This document shows, one piece after another, positions 32,842 to 40,081 of a DNA stretch of 64,000 bases. Position numbers and translations under genes: made by a program. Location of the stretch: contig JBFWOQ010000001.1 in the NCBI GenBank assembly GCA_050250395.1, positions 1 through 64,000 on the forward strand. The letters are read 5' to 3'. Under the pieces are notes generated by a model, which saw nothing but the letters and a program-made list of their open reading frames with translations, was not told the origin of the DNA and made no database searches. The DNA comes from JAGPUQ01 sp050250395 (lineage in GTDB: Bacteria > Pseudomonadota > Gammaproteobacteria > Pseudomonadales > Porticoccaceae). Within the stretch, counting starts at the first letter, position 1. Every line of letters starts with the position of its first letter.

Positions 32842-32926
32842 TGGGGGTATCTATGGGGGCATTTCTGGCGTTTAGCAGCGCAACCTATTGATTGATAAGG
32901 CAGTGTGATTGCCGCCGCCTCCACCA
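32842..32926 (+). repeat. 85-bp direct repeat, copy 3 (att-like)
   Basis: Third copy of the 85-base repeat: two TGGGGG...ATY motifs, GTTTAGCAGCGCAACCTATTG, ATTGATAAGG and the tail GTGATTGCCGCCGCCTCCACCA. A strong terminator follows within 6 bases. It separates the accessory module from the decayed toxin-antitoxin region. Confidence 0.75.
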
Positions 32927-32931
32927 ATGAC

Positions 32932-32982
32932 AAAACCCCAACCCCCGTTCACGGCACCAAGTGAAAAGGCGGTTGGGGTTTT
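32932..32982. terminator. Strong bidirectional terminator after repeat copy 3
   Basis: AAAACCCCAACC and GGTTGGGGTTTT are perfect 12-bp complementary arms separated by 27 bases, followed by T-rich sequence on the plus strand and A-rich on the minus. It would stop transcripts from both sides. Confidence 0.75.
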
Positions 32983-33434
32983 TTCTTGAGCACTCCCGCG
33001 TGTTCGCGGGGACTCCTGCGGATTCCTGCGGGCTTCCTTCCCCGACTGTCTTGGCCACCTCCCGGATTCCGTCGTCGAGGTGACGCGCCAGCGCGGCCGT
33101 CGGTCAGGTAGATCTGTCGGACAGGAACCTGCGTGGTCAGCCCCAGTGCATTGGCCGCCGCCGCGCCATGACGGACGATAGGGTGCCCCGTGATGCGTGC
33201 AAGGGACTGGACCATCTTGTCGACGGGTGGCGGGACTGGGCCGAATCGGGTGGCCGTCATGGCGACGTACATGCCACGCGCTACACGCATCAATCGCCCG
33301 CGCGTTGCCAAGCGTGACAACTGCCGCGCAGCTTGATCGCGATTGACCAGGTGCTCCAGGTCCAGGCTTCTGATCAGGACGCCCTCGGGTTGAGCGTCGA
33401 TCCAGCGGCTGACGATTTCAGTTGGATTGGACAT
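32949..33434 (-). pseudogene. Truncated DUF6088/AbiEi-like antitoxin
   Basis: The first 100 or so codons encode a recognisable DUF6088-type (AbiEi-like) winged-helix protein: EGVLIRSLDLEHLVNRDQAA, LSRLATRGRLMRVARGMYVA and GHPIVRHGAAAANALGLTT, then VPVRQIYLTDG. After that the sequence becomes Arg/Gly/Pro-rich and unlike the family. A neighbouring frame reads HLDDGIREVAKTVGE, so a frameshift or deletion around 33090-33100 is likely. The partner toxin is absent. The gene overlaps the end of the HTH gene by 17 bases and ends in the terminator beside repeat copy 3, which suggests it was cut by insertion or loss of an element. Confidence 0.65.
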
Positions 33435-33633
33435 GGGCAACGGCAACCTGGGTGGTCGATACCTGCCGGCACGACTCCTCGTAGGCCTCGATGTCGACCT
33501 GCCGGTAGAGCACTCGCCCCTTCAGCTTCATGAATTTCGGCCCGATGCCTTCGCTGCGCCAGTGCTCAAGGCGGGCCTCGCTGAGATGCCAGCGCGCGGC
33601 CAGTTGTTTTTGATTGAGGTGAGCGACTTCCAT
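33418..33633 (-). CDS. Small AlpA/excisionase-like HTH protein
   Basis: 71-residue DNA-binding protein. It has an N-terminal winged HTH (NQKQLAARWHLSEARLEHWR) and the typical IGPKFMKLKGRVLYRQVDIEAYEES ending of AlpA/MerR-like excisionase-type regulators. The start at 33633 is followed by MEVAHLNQKQLA. It lies between the Fic gene upstream and the truncated DUF6088 gene, all on the minus strand. Small AlpA-like proteins occur on integrated elements, where they control integrase or act as excisionases. They also occur with toxin-antitoxin genes. Which of these applies here is not clear. Confidence 0.75.
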   Translation of the reverse strand: MEVAHLNQKQLAARWHLSEARLEHWRSEGIGPKFMKLKGRVLYRQVDIEAYEESCRQVSTTQVAVAHVQSN

Positions 33634-33716
33634 CTTGGTCTCCTTCCGAATGAGTTGGCAGGAGTCCATGAAGGCGCTGTTCCGCCGACGAGCCAAGTCA
33701 ATTCCAGAGGACGCAG

Positions 33717-34841
33717 CTACTCCGGGAGATCGTTCAGCTCATAGCTGGTGCTGCGTCCACCCGCATCCGATTTGCGCAGCACACCCCGCGCAAGCAGATC
33801 GTTGATGTCGCGCAGCGCCGTATCCGGCGAACACTTGGCGATGGCCGCCCACTTGCTGCTGGTGAGCTTGCCTTCGAAGCCGTCGAGCAGCTTGTTCAGC
33901 AATTTCACCTGTCGCTCGTTCAGTGGTGTGGTCGCCCAGCGCTGCCAGAACCGCGCCTTGGTCAATACGGCGTCGAGCGTGTGCTGCGCCTGATCGACGG
34001 CGCGATGAAGCGTGTCGAGGAACCAGGCAAGCCACTCGGTGACATCCATCGACCGCTTCTGCGTCCGCTCCAGGATGTCGTAATAGGCCTTGCGTTCGCG
34101 CTGGATCTGCGCCGACAAACTGTAGAAGCGTTGCGGGCTGCCGTCGGCGCGCGCCAGTAGCAGATCACCGATGGTCCGGGCGATACGGCCATTGCCGTCG
34201 TCGAACGGGTGCAGAGTGACGAACCACAGATGGCCAAGGCCCGCTTTGAGTAGCGGCAGCTCCTTCGACGCACCATTCAGCCAGTCGAGGAAGCGGCCGG
34301 TTTCAACCTCCAGACGCTCGGCCGGCGGCGCCTCGAAATGCACCCGCTGGCGGCCGATGGGACCCGAGACCACTTGCATCGGCCCGCTGGTATCGTCGCG
34401 CCAGCCGCCAACCTTGATCTTGGAGAGCCCAGAGTAGCCGGTAGGAAACAGCGCGGCATGCCAGCCGAACAGCCGCTCCCGCGACACCGGCGCTTGGCAG
34501 TTGGCGGTGGCATCGAGCACCATCTCGACCACGCCCTCGACGTGGCGATCGACCGGAGCGAGCGCGCCGATGTCTACGCCCAACCTGCGGGCGATGGACG
34601 AGCGCACGGATTCGACGTTGAGCTGCTCACCCTCGATCTCGCTGGTCTTGACCACATCCTCGGTGAGCGCCGCGAGGCTCGCCTGATCGCGGAGCGCCAT
34701 GCCCACGTCGGCCAGACGGCCCATCAAGAGCCCCTGGGCGCGACTGACCTCGGCCATCGGACCGGCCAGCGATGCCAGGTCGAAGCGCCAGTTTGGCCAG
34801 TCACTGGCCTGCCACATGTATTTGTAATCACCGCTATTCAT
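33717..34841 (-). CDS. Fic-family AMP-transferase-like protein 1
   Basis: 374-residue Fic protein. The N-terminal DUF4172-like domain begins MNSGDYKYMWQASDWPNWRF. An N-terminal inhibitory helix has the class II pattern TSEIEGE (about residues 68-74). The Fic core motif is HPFDDGNGR (about 212-220) and a winged-helix C-terminal domain follows (ALRDINDLLARGVLRKSDAGG). All catalytic residues (His, Asp/Asn, Arg) are present. Such proteins add AMP, or another nucleotide part, to target proteins and are held inactive by the inhibitory Glu. A repeat motif shared with the second fic gene lies about 100 bases upstream. Confidence 0.9.
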   Translation of the reverse strand: MNSGDYKYMWQASDWPNWRFDLASLAGPMAEVSRAQGLLMGRLADVGMALRDQASLAALTEDVVKTSEIEGEQLNVESVRSSIARRLGVDIGALAPVDRHVEGVVEMVLDATANCQAPVSRERLFGWHAALFPTGYSGLSKIKVGGWRDDTSGPMQVVSGPIGRQRVHFEAPPAERLEVETGRFLDWLNGASKELPLLKAGLGHLWFVTLHPFDDGNGRIARTIGDLLLARADGSPQRFYSLSAQIQRERKAYYDILERTQKRSMDVTEWLAWFLDTLHRAVDQAQHTLDAVLTKARFWQRWATTPLNERQVKLLNKLLDGFEGKLTSSKWAAIAKCSPDTALRDINDLLARGVLRKSDAGGRSTSYELNDLPE

Positions 34842-34944
34842 GCGGAGATTGTGGCCTGCAATCTCCGCATGCGCAAGTCTTTCCCCGCATACGGTGCGGC
34901 GAATAGGGGCGCCATTCGCCGCATGGAGGGTTGCCTTGCCCAGG

Positions 34945-34963
34945 AATGGGTGTAAATGGGTGT
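34945..34963. promoter_or_regulatory. Tandem AAATGGGTGT motif upstream of fic 1
   Basis: AATGGGTGTAAATGGGTGT contains two 10-base units and lies about 100 bases upstream of the first fic start, reading away from it. The same unit occurs three times before the second fic gene at 36248. It is a candidate operator for the winged-helix domains of the Fic proteins. Confidence 0.5.
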
Positions 34964-35075
34964 CTTTTTGGTTGCCTGCTGGGGGCGACCTCACGCGTTT
35001 CGGATATTTCGCCTATTCGTTTATTTCGATTATTCTGCTTCCCATGACGCTGCTTGATGCTCCCAGGAGGCGGCC

Positions 35076-35382
35076 ATGACTACTCTCTCTCCCACCCATT
35101 CGTTGCCGACGGCCGAAGAAGTTGCCATCGCCCGCGAGAGCGGCCGGGCGCTTGTCCGCCTTCCTGCAGACCCGCGCGGAAACCCAGCAGATCGAGATCT
35201 TCGACGACAAGGGCGCGTCCCATCCCGTGCGCGTCCCGGTGTCAGCGCTGCGGCTGCTCGTGGACGTCCTGACCGAAATCGGTGAGGGCAACGCGGTCAG
35301 CATCGTCCCAATCCACGCCGAGCTGACGGCCGTTGGGCTGGAAAACGAAAGACAGAGGGAAGCTCACTGCCGTTCTGCCTGA
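35076..35382 (+). pseudogene. Frameshifted and truncated excisionase-type antitoxin
   Basis: Begins MTTLSPTHSLPTAEEVAIARESGRA. About 55 bases in it shifts frame and continues LSAFLQTRAETQQIEIFDDKG, VPVSALRLLVDVLTEIGEG and NAVSIVPIHAELT. This is the N-terminal half of the common HTH (excisionase-type) antitoxin that pairs with PIN-domain toxins. Where the family continues with an HTH (TQEAADLLNVSRP), the sequence here runs into unrelated VGLENERQREAH and stops. The toxin is missing. One small indel plus a 3' truncation explains the state. A hairpin CTGCCG-TCGTG-CGGCAG (35400-35416) lies after it. Confidence 0.75.
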
Positions 35383-35481
35383 AGGATAGGCGATTGCTGC
35401 TGCCGTCGTGCGGCAGTTTGGATGCCATATTCATTCCTAACCCGCGCACCAACGTTGCCGATAGGGTGCTGGAAGAAGAGT

Positions 35482-35508
35482 CAGTTATCCAAAATTTCCG
35501 GATAACTG
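35482..35508. promoter_or_regulatory. Inverted repeat upstream of DUF6155-like gene
   Basis: CAGTTATCC and GGATAACTG form a perfect 9-bp inverted repeat with a 9-base AT-rich spacer, 42 bases before the start at 35551. A regulatory site is likely. The factor is unknown. Confidence 0.5.
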
Positions 35509-35550
35509 CTGCAACAGAAGGCACCCTGATCGCCACAGGGACCACCTGAG

Positions 35551-36105
35551 ATGACAACGAAAAAGAACTCTCCGAGCTGGAGCGACGTCAAAACCCAACT
35601 GGCCGATTTCGACCGCGCCGGCCTGATCGGCTTGGTGCAGGACCTCTACGCGGCCAGCAAGGATAACCAGGCCTTCCTGCACGCGCGCTTCGCGCTGGGC
35701 GGCGACGCGCTGAAGCCGTACAAGGCCACGATAGACCGCTGGCTGTGGCCCGATGTGTTCAAGAACCAGGACACCTCGGTGGCCAAGGCCAAGAAGGCCA
35801 TCTCGGACTACGAGAAGGCCATCGGCCAGCCGGAAAGCTTGGCGGAACTCATGGTTTTCTACTGCGAGCGCGCGGCGGGCTTCAGCAACGATGTCGGCTT
35901 GCAGGACGAGGGTTACTTCGACGCGCTGGTCCGGATGTTCGGGCAGGCTCTGAAGACCATCGACGCGTTGCCCGAAGATGGCCGCCCCGCATTGATGGCG
36001 CGCCTGGATGCCGTGCGCAGCATCGGCCACAACTTCGGTCATGGCGTCGGCAACGACTTGGATGCTCTCCTCGCCGAGTACGGTCTCGATGGCCGATCAC
36101 CTTGA
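35551..36105 (+). CDS. Conserved hypothetical protein, DUF6155-like
   Basis: 184-residue soluble, mainly helical protein without signal peptide. The start MTTKKNSPSWSDVKTQLADF leads into LIGLVQDLYAASKDNQAFLHARFALG and a central KAKKAISDYEKAIGQPESLAEL. It ends with VRSIGHNFGHGVGNDLDALL. The motif LVQDLYAASKDNQAFLHARF resembles the DUF6155 family, whose function is unknown. It stands alone between the decayed antitoxin and the second fic gene, with a 9-bp dyad before it. The assignment to DUF6155 is from memory of the motif and is uncertain. The gene itself is well supported. Confidence 0.7.
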   Translation: MTTKKNSPSWSDVKTQLADFDRAGLIGLVQDLYAASKDNQAFLHARFALGGDALKPYKATIDRWLWPDVFKNQDTSVAKAKKAISDYEKAIGQPESLAELMVFYCERAAGFSNDVGLQDEGYFDALVRMFGQALKTIDALPEDGRPALMARLDAVRSIGHNFGHGVGNDLDALLAEYGLDGRSP

Positions 36106-36247
36106 TGCCACGCGACGGCAATTTCCGAAGATCCATCCAGACAACCTGCTAGCAGCGAAGGTGCTATTCCGGCCATTCACCGCTCGCGCCCCTTCCTCAC
36201 TCGCGCCAACTTGGGTGCAAATGGGCGTTTTAATGGTGACGACTCGA

Positions 36248-36277
36248 AAATGGGTGTAAATGGGTGTAAATGGGTGT
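36248..36277. promoter_or_regulatory. Three AAATGGGTGT units before fic 2
   Basis: Three tandem 10-base units end 11 bases before the fic 2 start codon and overlap the expected ribosome-binding region. A diverged unit (CAAATGGGCGT) lies near 36218. The units match those upstream of fic 1 at 34945, which points to common control. Confidence 0.6.
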
Positions 36278-36288
36278 AGTGTTGGTTC

Positions 36289-37338
36289 ATGCTCAATACC
36301 GACACCATCCGGATCACCCCGGAAATCCTGAGTCTCATCGCCAGAATCGACGAGTTCAAGGGCGCCTGGCGCGCCTTGGGCGTGCTCGCGCCCGACCGCC
36401 TGTCGGCCCTGCGTCGCGTGGCCACCATCGAGAGTATCGGCTCATCGACCCGCATCGAGGGCAGCAAGCTGTCCGACCGCGCAGTGGAGCAACTGCTGTC
36501 GAACCTGGAGATCAAGTCCCTCGCCACCCGCGACGAGCAGGAAGTGGCCGGCTATGCCGAGCTGATGGATCTGGTGTTTTCGTCCTGGCAGGACATCCCT
36601 TTCACCGAGAACCACATCAAGCAGTTGCACCAGATCCTGCTGCGCTACAGCGAAAAGGACACCTGGCATCGCGGCAACTACAAGACCCACTCGAACAGCG
36701 TCGCCGCCTTCGACGAGGCGGGCGCCCAGATCGGTATCGTGTTCCAGACCGCGTCGCCCTTGGATACGCCCCGCCTGATGACGGAGCTGGTGGCCTGGGT
36801 GAACCAGGAACGCGAGACAGCCCGTCTGCACCCGCTGCTGATCATCGCTTTGTACGTCGTCGTGTTTCTGGAGATCCACCCCTTCCAGGACGGCAACGGG
36901 CGGCTCTCGCGAGTGCTGACCACACTCCTGCTCGTGCAGGCCGGCTATTCCTATGTGCCCTACAGCTCGCTGGAAAGCGTGGTCGAGCAGAGCAAGGACG
37001 CCTACTACCTGGCGCTGCGGCAGACGCAGGGCACGATCCGCACCGAGGCACCGAACTGGCAGCCGTGGCTGGTGTTCTTCCTGCGCTCCCTGGCCGAACA
37101 GGTGCGGCGTCTGGAGAAGAAGGTCGAGCGCGAGAAGATCGTGCTGGCGGCCCTGCCGGAATTGCAGCTACGGATCGTCGAGTTCGCCCGCGAGCACGGG
37201 CGCGTCACCATCGGCGAGGCCATCAAACTGACCGGGGCCAGCCGCAACACGCTGAAGCAGCATTTCCGGGCACTGGTCGAACGCGGCACACTTGATCGGC
37301 ACGGCAGTGGCCGTGGAGTCTGGTACGACCTGCGCTGA
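36289..37338 (+). CDS. Fic-family AMP-transferase-like protein 2
   Basis: 349-residue Fic protein. The N-terminal domain contains the inhibitory motif SSTRIEGSKLS (about residues 46-56). The Fic core motif is HPFQDGNGRLSR (about 200-211) with the flap region NYKTHSNSV. A winged-helix C-terminus follows (TIGEAIKLTGASRNTLKQHF). It is a complete class II type enzyme. It is distinct from Fic 1 in the N-terminal domain, so it is not a recent duplicate, yet both share the upstream AAATGGGTGT motif. It probably modifies a cellular protein by AMPylation under stress. The target is unknown. Confidence 0.9.
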   Translation: MLNTDTIRITPEILSLIARIDEFKGAWRALGVLAPDRLSALRRVATIESIGSSTRIEGSKLSDRAVEQLLSNLEIKSLATRDEQEVAGYAELMDLVFSSWQDIPFTENHIKQLHQILLRYSEKDTWHRGNYKTHSNSVAAFDEAGAQIGIVFQTASPLDTPRLMTELVAWVNQERETARLHPLLIIALYVVVFLEIHPFQDGNGRLSRVLTTLLLVQAGYSYVPYSSLESVVEQSKDAYYLALRQTQGTIRTEAPNWQPWLVFFLRSLAEQVRRLEKKVEREKIVLAALPELQLRIVEFAREHGRVTIGEAIKLTGASRNTLKQHFRALVERGTLDRHGSGRGVWYDLR

Positions 37339-37578
37339 GAGACTGCGGGGCGCGGGTTCGAAGCGGGCACAAAATCCGCCCGTCACCGGTTTGACAGGAT
37401 CGTCGCTCAACACGGCGCCGGGCGCATAAGTCGACAGGATCCTGTCGATATCCCCCGCGGCAAAGGCCGAAGGCATCCGGCCCAGGGTAGAGTGACCAAG
37501 GCCGGCCGCGTTTGGAAAGGCATTTTTCCGCACCCCGCCAGACTCTATAATTCCGGCAGTTTCCACTACCGGGCACCC

Positions 37579-38157
37579 ATGGCCACCCTGCTGTACATCC
37601 ATGGTTTCAACAGTTCTCCCCAGTCCCACAAGGCGCAGGCGACGCGCACCTGGCTCGCCGCGCGACACCCCGAGATCGCGTTTCGCTGCCCCTTTCTGAG
37701 CCCCCTCCCGGCGCAGGCGATGGCGCAGTTGCAGGATGAAATCGCCGCGCTGACCGGCCCGCTCTATCTGGCCGGCAGTTCCATGGGCGGCTTTTACGCC
37801 ACCTGGCTCGCCGTGCAACAGGGTGCGCGCGCGGTGCTGATCAACCCGGCGGTGCGGCCCTGGCTCGGGCGCGATTACCTGCTCGGCCCCCAGGCCAACC
37901 ACCACACCGGCGAGATCGCGGTCATGGAGCCACAGCACCTGGAACAACTGCGCGCCTGGGAAGTCGAGACGCTCCCCCGCCCGCAGGATTTCCTGGTGCT
38001 GCTCCAGACCGGTGACGAGGTGCTGGACTATCGCCTCGCGGCCGAGAAATACCGCGCCTGTCGGCTGGTGATCGAACCCGGCGGCGACCACGGCTTTCAG
38101 GATTTCGAACGCCACTTGCCGGCCATCGTCGACTTTTTCCGGGCGCCCGCCCCATGA
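37579..38157 (+). CDS. yqiA: YqiA-type esterase
   Basis: 192-residue small alpha/beta hydrolase. The N-terminus MATLLYIHGFNSSPQSHKAQ carries the oxyanion loop. The nucleophile motif is GSSMGGFYA, the region VLINPAVRPWLG is conserved in YqiA/YcfP proteins, the acid motif is TGDEVLDY and the catalytic His lies in GGDHGFQ. It overlaps the start of parE by 4 bases, the same order as in Escherichia coli and many other gammaproteobacteria, which supports both the gene name and the taxonomic class. It hydrolyses short acyl esters in vitro in other species. The cellular role is unclear. Confidence 0.88.
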   Translation: MATLLYIHGFNSSPQSHKAQATRTWLAARHPEIAFRCPFLSPLPAQAMAQLQDEIAALTGPLYLAGSSMGGFYATWLAVQQGARAVLINPAVRPWLGRDYLLGPQANHHTGEIAVMEPQHLEQLRAWEVETLPRPQDFLVLLQTGDEVLDYRLAAEKYRACRLVIEPGGDHGFQDFERHLPAIVDFFRAPAP

Positions 38158-40040
38158 GCCGTTACGACGCCAGCGACATCGAAGTCCTCACCGGGCTCGA
38201 CCCGGTGCGCCGCCGCCCCGGCATGTACACCGACACCAGCCGTCCCAATCACCTGGTGCAGGAGGTGGTGGACAACAGCGTCGACGAAGCGCTCGCCGGC
38301 CATGCCACCCGCGTCGCGGTGACCGTACATGCCGACGGCTCGGTGTCGGTCACCGACGACGGCCGCGGCATGCCGGTGGACATCCACCCCGAGCAGGGCC
38401 GGCCCGGGGTCGAGGTGATCCTCTCCACGCTGCACGCCGGCGGCAAGTTCTCCAACAGGAACTACCAGTTCTCCGGCGGTCTGCACGGGGTCGGGGTCTC
38501 GGTGGTGAACGCGCTGTCCGAGCGCCTCGAAGTCACCGTCAAGCGCGATGGCCAGCTCCATCACATGGTCTTTGCGGGCGGCGACAAGGTCAGCGACCTC
38601 GCCGTCGTCGGCACCTGCGCCAAACGCGAGACCGGCACCAGCGTGCGGTTCTGGCCCGATGCCAGGTATTTCGATTCGCCGCGCCTGGCGCTGCCGCGCC
38701 TCAAGTACCTGCTGCGCGCCAAGGCGGTGCTGTGCGCCGGCCTGACCGTCGAGTTCACCGACGAGGCAAGCGGCGAGCACGAATCCTGGTGCTACCGCGC
38801 GGGGCTCGGCGACTACCTGCTGGTGACCACGGGCCCCTGGGCGCCGCTGCCGGCGCAGCCCTTCACCGGCAGCTTCGCCGCCGCCCGCGAGGCCGTCGAC
38901 TGGGCCGTGCAGTGGCTGCCGGACGGCGGCGACCTGCTGCAGGAAAGCTACGTCAACCTGATTCCCACCGCCCAGGGCGGCACCCACGTCAACGGCTTTC
39001 GCACCGGGTTGCTGGAAGCCCTGCGCGAATTCTGCGAATTCCGCAATCTGCTGCCCCGCGGCCTGCGCCTCGCGCCCGAGGACATCTGGGACCGCGCCTG
39101 CTATGTGCTCTCCGCCAAGCTCGGCGAGCCGCAGTTTTCCGGCCAGACCAAGGAACGGCTGTCGTCGCGGGAGGCGGCGCCCTTCATCGGCGGCGTGGTC
39201 AAGGACGCCTTCAGCCTGTGGCTCAACCAGCACACGGCCGAAGCGGAAAAACTCGCCGAACTCTGTATCGCCAGCGCCCAGGCGCGACTGAAATCCGCCA
39301 AACAGGTGGCCCGCAAACGCATCACGGCAGGCCCCGCGCTGCCCGGCAAGCTCGCCGACTGCACTTCGGGCGATCCGGCGCAGTCCGAGATTTTTCTGGT
39401 GGAAGGCGACTCCGCCGGCGGCTCCGCCAAGCAGGCGCGCAGTCGCGAGTTCCAGGCGGTGATGCCGCTGCGCGGCAAGATCCTCAACACCTGGGAAGTG
39501 GACGGCGCCGACATCCTCGCCTCGCAGGAAGTGCACGACATCGCGGTGGCGCTCGGCATCGAGCCGGGCAGCAGCGATCTCGCCGCGCTGCGCTACCACA
39601 AGGTGTGCATCCTCGCCGACGCCGATTCCGACGGCGCCCATATCGCCACCCTGCTGTGCGCGCTCTTCGTGCGCCACTTCCGGCCGCTGGTGACCGCGGG
39701 CCATGTGTTCGTGGCGACGCCACCGCTGTTTCGCATCGACCTGGGCAACGACACCTGGTACGCGCTGGACGACGACGAGCGCCGCGGCATCCTCGATCGC
39801 CTGGAAGCCGAAAAGCGCCGCGGCAAGGTGCAGATCACCCGCTTCAAGGGCCTGGGCGAGATGAACCCGCTGCAACTGCGCGAAACCACCATGGCGCGCG
39901 ACACCCGGCGTCTGGTGCAACTCAGCGTCACCTCCGGCGACGACACCAACGAGCTGCTCGACATGCTGCTCGCCAAGAAGCGCGCCGGCGACCGCAAGAA
40001 CTGGCTCGAAGAAAAAGGCGATCTGGCCGAAGTCATCTGA
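38154..40040 (+). CDS. parE: DNA topoisomerase IV subunit B
   Basis: 628-residue ATPase subunit of topoisomerase IV, which unlinks daughter chromosomes. It has the GHKL ATPase start DIEVLTGLDPVRRRPGMYTD, EVVDNSVDEALAGHA and GLHGVGVSVVNALSE. The transducer domain follows, then a TOPRIM domain with EIFLVEGDSAGGSAKQARSR, LRGKILN and the metal-binding ADADSDGAHIATLL. The length is that of ParE, not GyrB, as there is no long insertion in the TOPRIM region. It is coupled to yqiA upstream and lies 41 bases before parC. Confidence 0.96.
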   Translation: MSRYDASDIEVLTGLDPVRRRPGMYTDTSRPNHLVQEVVDNSVDEALAGHATRVAVTVHADGSVSVTDDGRGMPVDIHPEQGRPGVEVILSTLHAGGKFSNRNYQFSGGLHGVGVSVVNALSERLEVTVKRDGQLHHMVFAGGDKVSDLAVVGTCAKRETGTSVRFWPDARYFDSPRLALPRLKYLLRAKAVLCAGLTVEFTDEASGEHESWCYRAGLGDYLLVTTGPWAPLPAQPFTGSFAAAREAVDWAVQWLPDGGDLLQESYVNLIPTAQGGTHVNGFRTGLLEALREFCEFRNLLPRGLRLAPEDIWDRACYVLSAKLGEPQFSGQTKERLSSREAAPFIGGVVKDAFSLWLNQHTAEAEKLAELCIASAQARLKSAKQVARKRITAGPALPGKLADCTSGDPAQSEIFLVEGDSAGGSAKQARSREFQAVMPLRGKILNTWEVDGADILASQEVHDIAVALGIEPGSSDLAALRYHKVCILADADSDGAHIATLLCALFVRHFRPLVTAGHVFVATPPLFRIDLGNDTWYALDDDERRGILDRLEAEKRRGKVQITRFKGLGEMNPLQLRETTMARDTRRLVQLSVTSGDDTNELLDMLLAKKRAGDRKNWLEEKGDLAEVI

Positions 40041-40081
40041 TCATCCGGGCGCGGCAGCGCCGCGCCCCAGCGAGGCAAACC

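Larger units (their letters stand above)
18381..32926. mobile_element. Accessory module between repeat copies 2 and 3
   Basis: About 14.5 kb bounded by two direct 85-bp repeats. It carries the second AbiE pair, a Gabija-like defence pair, a sigma-54 regulated oxidative operon, a third AbiE-type pair and a large unknown protein. No integrase or transposase gene was found. The boundaries rest on the repeats alone. Confidence 0.5.

Noticed and set aside
38732..40040. Long open frame running through parE into parC
   Set aside because: The upstream part is parE in another frame. parC starts at 40082 after a proper gap.
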